Of a stretch of 64,000 nt of DNA, positions 38,104 through 48,423 are shown piece by piece (the first letter of the stretch is position 1; each line of letters starts with the position of its first letter). Source of the stretch: Bdellovibrionales bacterium (GTDB taxonomy: Bacteria > Bdellovibrionota > Bdellovibrionia > Bdellovibrionales > UBA1609); NCBI GenBank assembly GCA_028819545.1, contig JAPPLG010000028.1:116987-180986 (forward strand), in the 5' to 3' direction. The notes below the pieces were generated by a model. It was given only the letters and a program-made list of their open reading frames with translations. It was not told where the DNA came from and made no database searches. A program made the position numbers and the translations under genes.

Positions 38104-38835
38104 TCAACAAGAAATAATTTTGACCGCGATAACAGCCACATTGTCGTATCCTCCCGCAGATAGGGCTTTATTTATGCATTTTTGCGGTATATTTTTTAAT
38201 TCTTCAGACTGGAATACATCTAAAATAACCTGATCTGAAATCATGCCATGCAGACCATCTGAACAAAGCAGATAAATATCTCCAGCGGTGGTGTCCCGAG
38301 TAAAAATATCAACCTGCAGATTTTCTCTAAAACCTACACTATTGGTAAGTAAATTTCGACTTGCGGCAATATTTTCCTGAATATCAAAACCTTTTTTTGA
38401 AGCTTCTGTAAATATGGCATGGTCATCAGTTAACTGCCAGAGCTGGGAGTTTCGATAAAGATACACTCTGGAGTCGCCGACATTGCCAATAAAAACCTGT
38501 TTATCTTGAACCCAAATCATAACCAAAGTGGTGCCCATTCCTTTTAAACTGGTGTACATCTGGCCTTGATTAAAAATATCCTGGTTTGCTTTTTTGAAAG
38601 CTTTCTTAATGAGGGAAGGTGGGTTCGTTCTGAAGGAACCGCTCATGTTTTCTATAATAGATTCATTCATCAAACTTAATGCCATGGAAGAAGCCACTTC
38701 GCCTCCCAAGTGTCCTCCTAATCCGTCAGCGACAGAAAAGATATTCAATTTTTCATTGATAAATAAAGAATCCTGATTATTCGTTCTTCTCAATCCAATA
38801 TCAATGCCTGAATAGTATTCCAGTTGTAATCCCAT
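38104..38835 (-). CDS. PP2C-family serine/threonine phosphatase
   Basis: RRTNNQDSLFI, VADGLGGHLGGEVAS, GNVGDSRVYLYR, LLCSDGLHGM. Confidence 0.92.
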   Translation of the reverse strand: MGLQLEYYSGIDIGLRRTNNQDSLFINEKLNIFSVADGLGGHLGGEVASSMALSLMNESIIENMSGSFRTNPPSLIKKAFKKANQDIFNQGQMYTSLKGMGTTLVMIWVQDKQVFIGNVGDSRVYLYRNSQLWQLTDDHAIFTEASKKGFDIQENIAASRNLLTNSVGFRENLQVDIFTRDTTAGDIYLLCSDGLHGMISDQVILDVFQSEELKNIPQKCINKALSAGGYDNVAVIAVKIISC

Positions 38836-38897
38836 TGTTTTTACTTATCCTTTGTGTTACTCTGTACTTTCTCCGATCGTTGTAAGGGGTTATATTA

Positions 38898-39659
38898 GTG
38901 AGTCGGAAATTTATTTTCTTTATATTTTGTTCCCTCTGCCTTCATTTGCTTTTACTGTTCACTTTTAACTACTTAGGTCCTATTTCTTTTAAAGAGTATG
39001 ATGTGTCTATTCAGGTGGAGGAAAAAGAGGACCCGCAGTCTTTGCAAATTGTTGAACAGAATCAGTTTAATCAGCAAGCTCCTGAAGAGACCCGTTATCT
39101 TAGCCAATATAATAATACTACTGCGGAAGAGCAGAAAGGTAAACTAGGGGAAAGTCCTAATCCATTCTTCCAAAATTTTTCTCAAAAAGAGGGGGATTCT
39201 TTAATATCGATTCCAAATGCTTCCTTATTGCCTCTATGGGGGCGCATTGACTATTTGGGCCCTGTTCAAACGGAAGGCGATCAAACTCTTTTAAATACAA
39301 AAGAAGTTTCTTTTTTTACTTTCTATTCCAGAGTAAAATATCAAATTTATTGGCATTGGATTCGGCAGTTGAAAATGGAAATACAAGATATAAAACAAAT
39401 AGATTCTATTTTTGCAAAAGGGCTTATCACTGCTCGGGTTGAAGCTTTTTTGGATGAAAGAGGACGTTTAAGCTCTCTTGTTTTAAGAAAAAAAAGCGGA
39501 TTGAATGAGTTGGATACAGCTTCTCTTGAAGCTATTAAAAGAGCGCATCCTTTTCCAAACCCTCCAGAGCCTCTTATTTCAGAAGACGGTAAAATTCGTC
39601 TGCAGTACACATTTGCTTTAACAAGCCAGAGTCCTTCCCGCCAGCCTTCATCTTTGTAA
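38898..39659 (+). CDS. TonB-family C-terminal domain protein
   Basis: N-terminal TM; LVLRKKSGLNELDTASLEAIKRAHPFPNPPEPL. Confidence 0.75.
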   Translation: MSRKFIFFIFCSLCLHLLLLFTFNYLGPISFKEYDVSIQVEEKEDPQSLQIVEQNQFNQQAPEETRYLSQYNNTTAEEQKGKLGESPNPFFQNFSQKEGDSLISIPNASLLPLWGRIDYLGPVQTEGDQTLLNTKEVSFFTFYSRVKYQIYWHWIRQLKMEIQDIKQIDSIFAKGLITARVEAFLDERGRLSSLVLRKKSGLNELDTASLEAIKRAHPFPNPPEPLISEDGKIRLQYTFALTSQSPSRQPSSL

Positions 39660-39665
39660 ACTTTT

Positions 39666-42341
39666 ATGAAAAACTCCTCCCATAACTTAAACTGGAAACT
39701 GATGAACTCTATTGCAATGGGGGCTCATTACTTATTGAATCAAATGATTTTAAAAGCCAACTCGCGCCCTGATAAACAAAAAGGGGATCCTAAAGTTGGA
39801 GGACACAGCTCTGCCAGCACCAGTGCTCTTCATATTTTAGGAGCTTTGCATTTAGTGGTTCGAAGAGGTTTTGATTTTATTGTGAATAAACCTCATGCTT
39901 CGCCGACAGATCATTCTTATCATTATTTATTAAATTTACTTTTAAATAAAGAAAACAATCAGCCTCTTTCTGAAAAAGAGGCGGAACAGTCCATGGGCTG
40001 TTTAAGGGATTTTGCAACAAAAGATCAGCCTTATGTTTTTCAATCCTATCATTCTCATTATGATCCGGATCACCATAATTTTCTTCCTTCCGGTACTGTG
40101 GGTATTCCTCCAGTGGTGTTGGGTTATTTGGCTTTGGCTTATAATTATTTAAGGGATCAGGGATATAAAACTCCTTCTGCTCATTTCTGGGCGCTGATTG
40201 GAGATTCAGAATTTCGGGAGGGTTCTTTGTTTGAAGCTATTCCGGATTTTGCTGAAAGAGAGCTTGGGTCTCTCACATGGATTATTGATTACAACAGGCA
40301 GAGTCTGGATGGACATCGTGTGCCCTTTTCTCCTATGGGAACAGACGATAAAAGAATTGAACAGACTTTTTTAGCCAATGGCTGGGATGTTCTTCAAGTC
40401 AGACATGGTGAGAAACGTCTTCAGTTGTTTAAAAAACAAGAAGGCTTTCTTTTTAAAGAATTTTTAGAAAAACTTTCTGATTGGGATTTGCAGATGCTCT
40501 TGCAATTTGAAAGTTCTCAAATTCGTGAATTTATTTTAACTAAGTCTTCATCTTCTGCCCTTGGCTCGGCGGTTTCGACTGGCGTCTCACCGTCTCGCTC
40601 CCGCGAAGGAGGGAATCCGGCACTTAAAAAGTTTATAAAAAATCTCAGCGATTCAGAATTAAAAGAAGCAGTTCATGATTTAGGCGGCCACGATATAAAA
40701 ATTATGGCTGAGGCTTTAGAAGAATCCAAACGTAATGATAAAAAACCCTGTGCTGTTATTGCCCACACCATTAAGGGGTGGGGTTTAAAGATGGCTGTTC
40801 AAGGCGGAAACCATTCCACACTGCCTTCAGCTCAAGAGCTTTCAGAATTAAAGAAAAAGATAAATTTTTCTAAAAGTGAAAAGGATTTTCCTAAATTTGA
40901 CAAAAAATCTTCAGAAGGAAAGTTTTTGCAAGCAAGACATGAAGATCTTTTTGAAGAAATGAAAAATCAAAAAGAAATTTGTAATCAAAATAAAAAGAAA
41001 TTTGAAGATATTGCAACAAATCTTCCTCAGGAATTGGGTATTCCTTTGAAGATGATGAGTTACCCTCACACACAGTGGATGTTTGGGCAGTGGATGTCCA
41101 AGCTCAGTCGTATTGCGGAAAGCTCTACTTTGAAAGAGCAGGAAAAACCTTTTCAAAAAGTTTCAAAAATGCTTGTGTCTTTATCTCCTGATGTGGCGAC
41201 ATCTACAAATTTATCTTTCAGTATGGATCAAAAAGTTTATCAAACGTCTCATCTTACTTCAGAAGATTCCAAGTGGATTGTAGAAGATAAGAAAACCCCT
41301 GATGTGCAACCGGATACAAAACCGGATCATCGTTTCTTAAGATTTGAAATTGCAGAAGCTTCTGCAATTTCCTGTCTGTCTGCTTTTGGAAAAATCAAAG
41401 ATATACTTGGAGTTCCACTTGTTCCTTTTATGACTGTTTATGATTTTTTCATCAAGAGAGCTTTGGATCAATACTTCTATGCTCTTTATTGGAAATCCAA
41501 TTTTATTTTAGCAGGAACTCCGTCTGGTGTGACTCTTTCTCCGGAGGGGGCTCAGCATGGCTGGAAGTCTGATTTTCAAATTCCGGGACAAGTCACTTTC
41601 GAGCCTTATTTTTGTATTGAGGTGGATTGGATTTTAACAGAGGCTCTTTATCGCCATATGACGGGTGAGAATCAGGATCGAACAGGTGTGTTGTTAAGAG
41701 CTGTGACTCGTGGTGTGGATCAAAAACAATTTGTACATTATTTGAGCCAGCAGGCCAGATTTAAAAAATCTTTAGGAGGTCAAAAACTTCATCCCAAAGG
41801 TTTTTCTGTTTCATCTGCAGTGGATGAATCTCAAGTTCAATCTATCTCAGAAACAGAAATGATGTCTGTGATTCGGGAAGACGTTTTAAAAGGGGCTTAT
41901 CGTTTGATTGATTTTAAAAATTATGCAGATTACCGGGTGGATGAAAATGTAGTCAATATTTTTGCCATGGGAGCATTGGGAAGGGAAGCCAGCGAGGCTT
42001 CTATGGAGTTATTAAAAAAGGGTATTTATGCCAATGTGATTATTGTCACCAGTCCTGATTTATTGTTGGGGGGATTAGCTCATGGCAATGAATATGTTCA
42101 TTTGAAAGAGAATTTAAGTTCGGCTCCTATTGTGAGTGTGCATGACGGGGAGCCTGGTTTACTGGATAATATTGGATCAATACTAGGTCTTCCTCAGGAG
42201 TCTTTGGCGGTGAGAAAACATTCTGTCTGCGGAACACCTTCAGATATTTATGAGTATCATGGTTTGGATCCTTCAAGCATTATTCAGGCTTCTCTAAAAG
42301 TATTGGACAGAGCCTCTTCTTTGTCGTCATTCCGGACTTGA
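39666..42341 (+). CDS. aceE: pyruvate dehydrogenase E1 (AceE-type)-like protein
   Basis: ThDP-type GDSEFREGSLFEAI..IIDYNRQSLDG, AHTIKGWGLKM, GGxHxxSxxxAL; stop codon lies in a palindromic repeat. Confidence 0.8.
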   Translation: MKNSSHNLNWKLMNSIAMGAHYLLNQMILKANSRPDKQKGDPKVGGHSSASTSALHILGALHLVVRRGFDFIVNKPHASPTDHSYHYLLNLLLNKENNQPLSEKEAEQSMGCLRDFATKDQPYVFQSYHSHYDPDHHNFLPSGTVGIPPVVLGYLALAYNYLRDQGYKTPSAHFWALIGDSEFREGSLFEAIPDFAERELGSLTWIIDYNRQSLDGHRVPFSPMGTDDKRIEQTFLANGWDVLQVRHGEKRLQLFKKQEGFLFKEFLEKLSDWDLQMLLQFESSQIREFILTKSSSSALGSAVSTGVSPSRSREGGNPALKKFIKNLSDSELKEAVHDLGGHDIKIMAEALEESKRNDKKPCAVIAHTIKGWGLKMAVQGGNHSTLPSAQELSELKKKINFSKSEKDFPKFDKKSSEGKFLQARHEDLFEEMKNQKEICNQNKKKFEDIATNLPQELGIPLKMMSYPHTQWMFGQWMSKLSRIAESSTLKEQEKPFQKVSKMLVSLSPDVATSTNLSFSMDQKVYQTSHLTSEDSKWIVEDKKTPDVQPDTKPDHRFLRFEIAEASAISCLSAFGKIKDILGVPLVPFMTVYDFFIKRALDQYFYALYWKSNFILAGTPSGVTLSPEGAQHGWKSDFQIPGQVTFEPYFCIEVDWILTEALYRHMTGENQDRTGVLLRAVTRGVDQKQFVHYLSQQARFKKSLGGQKLHPKGFSVSSAVDESQVQSISETEMMSVIREDVLKGAYRLIDFKNYADYRVDENVVNIFAMGALGREASEASMELLKKGIYANVIIVTSPDLLLGGLAHGNEYVHLKENLSSAPIVSVHDGEPGLLDNIGSILGLPQESLAVRKHSVCGTPSDIYEYHGLDPSSIIQASLKVLDRASSLSSFRT
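40591..40620. repeat. palindromic repeat inside the aceE-like CDS
   Basis: cgtctcgctcccgcgaaggagggaatccgg encodes SRSREGGNP. Confidence 0.75.
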
Positions 42342-42353
42342 TCCGGAATCCAG
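42326..42353. repeat. palindromic repeat supplying the aceE-like stop codon
   Basis: gtcattccggacttgatccggaatccag; TGA at 42339-42341. Confidence 0.85.
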
Positions 42354-42364
42354 TCATTATCAGC

Positions 42365-42504
42365 AAAATATTTTGTATAAGCAACTCAAAGCTCAAACAA
42401 CGAAGCAGTACAGGTGCCAACCGAAACTGCTGAGCGAATGCTATCACAGAATCTGCTCCACTTCAAATCCGAACTCGTTTGAGCCGCTTATACAAACTAT
42501 TTTA
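42365..42504. mobile_element. second copy of MITE-like element (inverted relative to 110-250)
   Basis: aaaatattttgtataagc...gcttatacaaactatttta imperfect TIRs; shared core caggtgccaaccgaaactgctgagcgaa. Confidence 0.7.
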
Positions 42505-42538
42505 CTGTCGTTTCTTGCTCCATACTCCTACGAAAGAA

Positions 42539-42693
42539 CGTCATTCCGGACTTGATTCAGAATCCGGTCGTACCTGTTATTCTCAATCCTTCTGCTCAGT
42601 GATTTCGGTTGGCACCTACACTACTTCGTTTTCATCTCCACGTTCTTCGTCATCCCCGCATTCTTCGTCATCCCCGCGAAGGCGGGGATCCAG
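42539..42693. repeat. palindromic repeats with a partial MITE core (42591-42632) and 18-bp tandem units
   Basis: tcattccggacttgattcagaatcc; ttcttcgtcatccccgca x2 then ggcggggatcc. Confidence 0.8.
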
Positions 42694-42700
42694 AAACAAA

Positions 42701-42728
42701 AACAGCGCCCAATAGAGCGCTGTTTTTT
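42701..42728. terminator. Rho-independent terminator (likely for hsp20)
   Basis: aacagcgcccaatagagcgctgttttttat hairpin with T-runs on both strands. Confidence 0.75.
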
Positions 42729-42748
42729 ATGTCATCATCCTGTGATTT

Positions 42749-43207
42749 TTAATGAGCTTTATTAAATTGCTTTTTTACTTTTTCTATAAAGCCCTTGGAG
42801 GAATGAGATTGCACAGGAATTTCTTTTATCTGCGCTGTTTGTTTTTTTGGCAGAACAATATCCATCACACCGTTTTCCACGTTTGCTGAAATGTTTTCAG
42901 CATCTACATATGTAGGCAGTGAAAAAGAAGTTTTAAACGTTCGACTTTGTCTCCAGTCTTTTTCTTTTTTATTTTCATCAGCGGACACTGATAAAGTCTG
43001 CTCTTGCACTTTGACACAAATATTTTTAGGATCTACTCCCGGAATATCCAATTGTAGGCGATAATATTCGTTTGTCTCCTGTACATCGTAAGGCACTCCA
43101 GAGTGAAAGAGTTTTTGATCCTCCAATGAAGAAGGCAATAACTCTTCAAAATCACTCAACCACAGGCTTGGCCATTTTACAGGTGTTTTGTAATTATAAG
43201 TTTTCAT
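42749..43207 (-). CDS. Hsp20/alpha-crystallin small heat-shock protein
   Basis: EYYRLQLDIPGVDPKNICVKVQEQTLSVSA...VENGVMDIVLPK. Confidence 0.92.
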   Translation of the reverse strand: MKTYNYKTPVKWPSLWLSDFEELLPSSLEDQKLFHSGVPYDVQETNEYYRLQLDIPGVDPKNICVKVQEQTLSVSADENKKEKDWRQSRTFKTSFSLPTYVDAENISANVENGVMDIVLPKKQTAQIKEIPVQSHSSKGFIEKVKKQFNKAH

Positions 43208-43307
43208 ACTTTACCTCCTATTTTTAGATTTTCATCCATAAGGTGTGTTGCTTTTTTAATTTGTCAAGCGCATGCCTTTAAAAAAATGTTATCCCGGCAA
43301 ACATGAC

Positions 43308-43334
43308 TGGATTCCGGATCAAGTCCGGAATGAC
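43308..43334. repeat. palindromic repeat
   Basis: tggattccggatcaagtccggaatgac. Confidence 0.8.
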
Positions 43335-43394
43335 AATGTAGCTCTTGTCCATTTCAAAAAAATATGCCACAAAAAGAACGCTGGAGGTTTTTTT

Positions 43395-44987
43395 ATGAAA
43401 AAATTCTTTTTTATCTTTTTACTCATTCCTTTTTTATCAAGTGCTTTACCTTTTGAGAGCCAAAACGTTTCTATCAGTGGCCCTTCCATACATATGAAAG
43501 AAACTGTCGAAAGAGTTTACAAGTCTGGAGGAAATGTTGTGGATATGGCAGTGGCTTCTGCTTTAGTTCTTTCAGTTGTGACTCCTTTTTATGTTTCTTT
43601 GGGTGCAGGGGGTTTTGCCTTAGTGGATATGGGAGATGACGTTACAGCTTTGGATTTTAGAGAAATGGCTCCAAAATCTTTTCACCCTGATTATTACAAA
43701 GATAAAAGCTCTGTAAAAGGAGGAAGCGCTGTAGGGGTTCCGGGTTTTGTAGCGGGTCTTTGGAGTCTTCATCAAAAGTACGGAAAACTTTCCTGGAGGC
43801 TTTTATTTAAAGAAGCTATTGAGCTGGCTGAAAAAGGCCATCCTGTGGGAACTGAGTGGGTTCGTATCACTAAAGAAATTTCTATACTGGATTATGGAAT
43901 GGCTCAGTTTTTCAAAAGAGGTGATCCTTATAAATCTGGAGATTTATTTAAACAGCAAAAGTTAGCTAAAGCTTTAAAACTCATTCGGGATAAAAACATC
44001 AAAGGTTTTTATCAAGGTAAGGTAGCTCAGGATGTTGTGAACTCTGTAAACAATTATGGTGGGTCTCTAAGTCTTGAAGATTTAAAAGATTATGAAGTCA
44101 GGTGGCTCAAACCCATAGAAAAAGATTTTATGCACTATACGGTTTACAGTATGCCTCCGCCAAGCTCTGGAGGGATTGTTCTTGCAGGTGCTTTGGATCT
44201 CATTCATCAAAAAAAATTATCCAAGCAAAAGCTTTTAAGCCTTAATGAAATACATTTGCTTTCAGAGATTATGTCTCGTGCTTTCAGGTCCAGAAGCTTA
44301 ATTGCAGATCCGGATTTTTATACTACTCCTTTTGATCAAATACTTTCTGTCGAATATTTAAAAAAGATGAGCGACTCTATTGCTGTCCAAAAAGTAAAAA
44401 ATCTAAAGCCTTTAAAAGAAACCACTCATTTTGTAGTGATGGATAAAGAAGGAAAAACAGTCACAATGACATTAACTCTTAATTTAAGATATGGTTCAAA
44501 GGTCGTAACTCCTCAATACGGAATTGTTTTAAACAATCAAATGGATGATTTTACAACAAGACTTAATCAACCCAACTCTTTTGGATTGATTCAAGGGCAG
44601 GGCAATAAGGTCGAAGCGGGAAAAAGGCCTTTAAGCTCCATGAGCCCCACCTTAGTTAAGGATGGCAAAAAAACTATTATGGCTTTAGGGGGAAGCGGAG
44701 GTCCTCGTATTATCAGCGGAGTTTTACAGGTCCTTTACCGTTCGTTAGTGAACGAGCTGGATATTGATCAGGCTATTCAGTTTCCACGCATTCATCATCA
44801 GTTTTTACCGAGAAAAACTTATGTGGAAAAAAACCGTTTTAGTCCGGATTTGTTGAAAATGCTTTCTAAAAGAAAACATAAAATTGAGGACGCTAAGAGT
44901 GTTGGAAAGATTTATGGTGTTAGAAGAGATGAGATTTTAAGCTCTGCTTTTGATCACCGCGGAGATGGTGTGGCCTGGGGCTTTTAG
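43395..44987 (+). CDS. ggt: gamma-glutamyltransferase
   Basis: GGNVVDMAVASALVLSVV, catalytic-type KETTHFVVMD, KRPLSSMSPT; ATG at 43395 has GGAGG RBS and signal peptide. Confidence 0.92.
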   Translation: MKKFFFIFLLIPFLSSALPFESQNVSISGPSIHMKETVERVYKSGGNVVDMAVASALVLSVVTPFYVSLGAGGFALVDMGDDVTALDFREMAPKSFHPDYYKDKSSVKGGSAVGVPGFVAGLWSLHQKYGKLSWRLLFKEAIELAEKGHPVGTEWVRITKEISILDYGMAQFFKRGDPYKSGDLFKQQKLAKALKLIRDKNIKGFYQGKVAQDVVNSVNNYGGSLSLEDLKDYEVRWLKPIEKDFMHYTVYSMPPPSSGGIVLAGALDLIHQKKLSKQKLLSLNEIHLLSEIMSRAFRSRSLIADPDFYTTPFDQILSVEYLKKMSDSIAVQKVKNLKPLKETTHFVVMDKEGKTVTMTLTLNLRYGSKVVTPQYGIVLNNQMDDFTTRLNQPNSFGLIQGQGNKVEAGKRPLSSMSPTLVKDGKKTIMALGGSGGPRIISGVLQVLYRSLVNELDIDQAIQFPRIHHQFLPRKTYVEKNRFSPDLLKMLSKRKHKIEDAKSVGKIYGVRRDEILSSAFDHRGDGVAWGF

Positions 44988-46774
44988 TTTCTGCGTGCTA
45001 GCTCTTGATGTTCCATAATTTCATTGACTTTATTTCTAATAAATTTATTTTGTTCTTCTGATAAAGAGTGATTGGGGTCTTTGGTAAATTGAATCTTTTT
45101 GTTTTTGGACTGTAGTTTCCATGTGCCTTGATGAGCAATAGATATTGGGTCAAATCTGCTCGTTTGAAATGCAGTGCATGTATTGTTATAAAAATGTTTA
45201 TTTATATTTCTTGTGGGAGTTAATCCTACATCCAGACGAAAAGCATTTTGTTGAGGGTTATTCATTATAGAGCCAATAATTGTTTTTTGAGCAGACTCAA
45301 CATCTGTTACATCAAGAACTCTGTAAATCGGAAGTATATCCCCTTCGAAAACCATACCCACATTTTGAATATTGTTTAGCATTCGTTCTTCACCTGTCCA
45401 ATTATTTTTGAAATCGCACTGTCTTTCTATATTCACGGAAAGTGGAATAAGAGCTGTGGCCCCTGCTGTTAAAGTAAGTAGAGCATGATTGTTTTCATAA
45501 ACTATATGATAACCTTCATCACTAACTTCCATGTTTTGATCTTTTGCTTTGATCAGACTTGGAGTCAAAATAAATTGAGCAGACTCTGGCATAGTCACAA
45601 AAACTCCTTTGTCGTACATAAGGTACATTCGATCTTCTATCAGAACTTCATGAAAAAAGTCGTTATAGAAAAAATGAGTGTTTGTATAAAAACTTGTATT
45701 AGGTATATATAGATGAACCTGGTCAGCACTGGAGTTTTCAATTTTTAAAACAGCAAGATTGTGATAAGAACCTAAACTATTATCTTTTTTAAAGTCAGAC
45801 ATCATCTGACTGATTCCATTAAAGTCGTAGCCTTCAACACTTAAAGGATAGTGATCTTTTAAAGCCTCTATTTCTGTAAAATCTGTGATCAGTTGAGTGG
45901 TCATTTCTTGTGCTTGAAACACAATGGGAAAAAGCTGTGAAATACCTACAACATGCTCGTCATTAAAGCTTACAAAACGGCAGGGCTGGTTGATTCTAGC
46001 TTCCTGTTCAATGGATGCCCAGCCTTGGAGTTTCCACAAGTCATAATGAATTAAATCATCAACATCAAAAGAGAGATTAAAAGTTTCACAAATCAGTTTG
46101 AGTTGATCTACTGTGGTGTTTTTGCCAGAGATCACTGCATAATCTTCAATTTGATCAAATTTTAATATAGGAAACTGTGAAACTCTTTCAACTTCGTTAG
46201 AAGGGATTTGCTGTTCAATAAGACTGAGGTTTTGGCTATTGTCAAAAGAGAGAATAGGAAGATGAGGGAGTTCAAAAATATGGATGTCACCTGCTTTATT
46301 TTTAGCTTCAAATTGAAAACTGCAAGTGGGGTTATAAGTTGTTTCATTCAGCCACCAGGAGTTGCCGTAAGAAAAAAGTTGTTCGGGAATAAGTTCAATC
46401 AGCATAATTGCATCTTTGTATTCCATGGAAACATTTTGAGTAAATTTTTTCTGTGTTTCTGATTCAATACATTGTGTGTGAACATGTAGTGTAATGTTTT
46501 TGTTTGCTTGTCCATTTTCATCTTTTGAGAAGACAATATTGTCATTGATGTAGAAACTGGAAGTTTCCAAGTTTTTTATCAGATCATTCAGTTTTATAGA
46601 TCGTTCTTGTTTGTCTTGCAGTGTGGAGATGAGTCTTGGATCAAAGTTTCTTAAGATGTTTGGTTGTGAGACCACTCCGTCTGTATCTGGTGTTGAGTTG
46701 AGCGGGCTGTTGTTGTTACAACCGAAAGCACTTATCAGTGATAAATATAAGATAGCTCTTAATACACACTTCAT
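44984..46774 (-). CDS. large hypothetical lipoprotein
   Basis: lipobox LISAFGC at N-terminus, 596 aa, no recognised domain. Confidence 0.6.
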   Translation of the reverse strand: MKCVLRAILYLSLISAFGCNNNSPLNSTPDTDGVVSQPNILRNFDPRLISTLQDKQERSIKLNDLIKNLETSSFYINDNIVFSKDENGQANKNITLHVHTQCIESETQKKFTQNVSMEYKDAIMLIELIPEQLFSYGNSWWLNETTYNPTCSFQFEAKNKAGDIHIFELPHLPILSFDNSQNLSLIEQQIPSNEVERVSQFPILKFDQIEDYAVISGKNTTVDQLKLICETFNLSFDVDDLIHYDLWKLQGWASIEQEARINQPCRFVSFNDEHVVGISQLFPIVFQAQEMTTQLITDFTEIEALKDHYPLSVEGYDFNGISQMMSDFKKDNSLGSYHNLAVLKIENSSADQVHLYIPNTSFYTNTHFFYNDFFHEVLIEDRMYLMYDKGVFVTMPESAQFILTPSLIKAKDQNMEVSDEGYHIVYENNHALLTLTAGATALIPLSVNIERQCDFKNNWTGEERMLNNIQNVGMVFEGDILPIYRVLDVTDVESAQKTIIGSIMNNPQQNAFRLDVGLTPTRNINKHFYNNTCTAFQTSRFDPISIAHQGTWKLQSKNKKIQFTKDPNHSLSEEQNKFIRNKVNEIMEHQELARRN

Positions 46775-47183
46775 AATTAAAAGTGTATTTATGCCAGTGC
46801 ATAAAATGTGTGCACTAAAATTTATATATATGTAAACTTTTCATACTTTTTGTAGAATTTACCTAGTGTTTTCTTCGTATGGGGAAGTAAGAGCTTTATT
46901 AAAATCAAGTGAAGAGATTGAATCAGTTGAAGAAAGTGAAAGTAAGGCTTCTTAATTATTTGTTCTTACATTTTTTTGAATAGAAAGGCTTGGACTGACT
47001 TGGTTTATTATTCCCTTGTTATAATTGGTCTTATGATTTTGATTCTGTAGATATTAAAGAAACTGAAAAGCTTATTTTTAAGCTGTTTTACACTATTTTC
47101 AGATTATGAAATAAAATCTTAATAAACACACTATGAGACTGAAAACTACATTTTGGTGGGATTTTGATCGATTTTTTCTTATG

Positions 47184-47286
47184 ATAGATATACAAAAACG
47201 GATTTTGTATATCTATTATCTTGATAGATATACGATATATATGTATTCTGGGGATAGATATACGATTTGGCTGTTTGTATATCTAT
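47184..47286. promoter_or_regulatory. Fic promoter/operator cluster: two 33-bp palindromes plus one half-site
   Basis: atagatatac-N13-gtatatctat at 47184-47216 and 47254-47286; half-site atagatatac at 47224-47233. Confidence 0.75.
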
Positions 47287-47308
47287 ATGAACTAAATGGA
47301 GAGGATGT

Positions 47309-48394
47309 ATGAACCCTAGAAAACCTTACAATAATTTGCCTAAATTACCACCTAAATTAAAAATTACTTCTGAAATAGGGTTAAAGTGCAGTGATGCCAG
47401 AGCGGCTTTAGCAGAATTAAAAGGAGCTATAAATATCATTCCAAACCCTGCGGTCTTAATTAATACTATTCCTTTGCTTGAAACCCATAGCAGTAACCAG
47501 ATTGAAAATGTTGTTACTACCCAAGATAATCTTTTTCGTTTTAGTGCTTTGGATCGTCTTGCAGATCCTGCAACAAAAGAAGCTTTGAGATACAGAACAG
47601 CTTTACGACGTACTGTTGGCAAACCCATTAGTATTTCACTGATGGAAGAAATATGTTCGATTATAAAAAATAAAGATATAAATTTAAGGTCCAAAGCACT
47701 ACGAATTGCAAATGAGAGAAAAGAAACAGTTTATATTCCTCCGGATGATAAAAAAGTCATACATCAGTTACTAACAAACTGGATAAAGTTTGCAGACAAC
47801 TCTAATATCGATCCTCTTGTACAGATGGCTGTCTTACATTATCAGTTTGAAGCTATTCACCCCTTTCCGGATGGCAATGGAAGAACAGGCCGAATATTAA
47901 ATCTTTTGTTTTTAGTACAAAAAAAATTACTTGATTTGCCAATTTTATATTTAAGTCGTTATATACTTGAAAATAGAACTGAGTATTACACTTTATTAAA
48001 GCAGGTTACAGAGCAAAAAAATTGGAGTGCATGGGTTCTTTATATGTTGTCTGCTGTAAAGCAAACATCTGTGTGGACTTTACATCATATACAATCTGTT
48101 AAAAAATTAATGGATCATACAAAAAAATACATAAAAGAAACTTTAAATGCACCTCACTATAGGGGTTTGTTATTGGAAGTGTTATTTACTTATCCTTATT
48201 GCCGCAGTTACAATTTACAAGAGTTAGGGATTAAAAGCCCTATTACCAGCAGGAAATATTTAAGACAATTAGTTGATTTAGGTATCTTGAAAGAAGAAAA
48301 GGTAGGAAAAGAACTAGTTTTCATACATGAAAAATACCTCAAACTTCTGATGAACACTCGTCATACATTTGATGAATATCAATTAAAACAGTAA
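47309..48394 (+). CDS. Fic-domain protein with C-terminal winged helix
   Basis: HPFPDGNGRTGRILN Fic motif; SNQIEN matches the (S/T)xxxE(G/N) inhibitory motif; C-terminal HTH-like region. Confidence 0.93.
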   Translation: MNPRKPYNNLPKLPPKLKITSEIGLKCSDARAALAELKGAINIIPNPAVLINTIPLLETHSSNQIENVVTTQDNLFRFSALDRLADPATKEALRYRTALRRTVGKPISISLMEEICSIIKNKDINLRSKALRIANERKETVYIPPDDKKVIHQLLTNWIKFADNSNIDPLVQMAVLHYQFEAIHPFPDGNGRTGRILNLLFLVQKKLLDLPILYLSRYILENRTEYYTLLKQVTEQKNWSAWVLYMLSAVKQTSVWTLHHIQSVKKLMDHTKKYIKETLNAPHYRGLLLEVLFTYPYCRSYNLQELGIKSPITSRKYLRQLVDLGILKEEKVGKELVFIHEKYLKLLMNTRHTFDEYQLKQ

Positions 48395-48423
48395 GAGGAA
48401 ATGTAGAGCTTAAGCAGTTAAAT

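Noticed and set aside
43272-43394. N-terminal extension of the ggt ORF (MPLKKCYPGKHDWIPDQVRND...)
   Set aside because: Repeat-derived read-through; the ATG at 43395 has a strong RBS and begins the signal peptide
46866-46955. Short reading frame VFSSYGEVRALLKSSEEIESVEESESKAS*
   Set aside because: Could be a gene relic, but too short and without a recognised family to call
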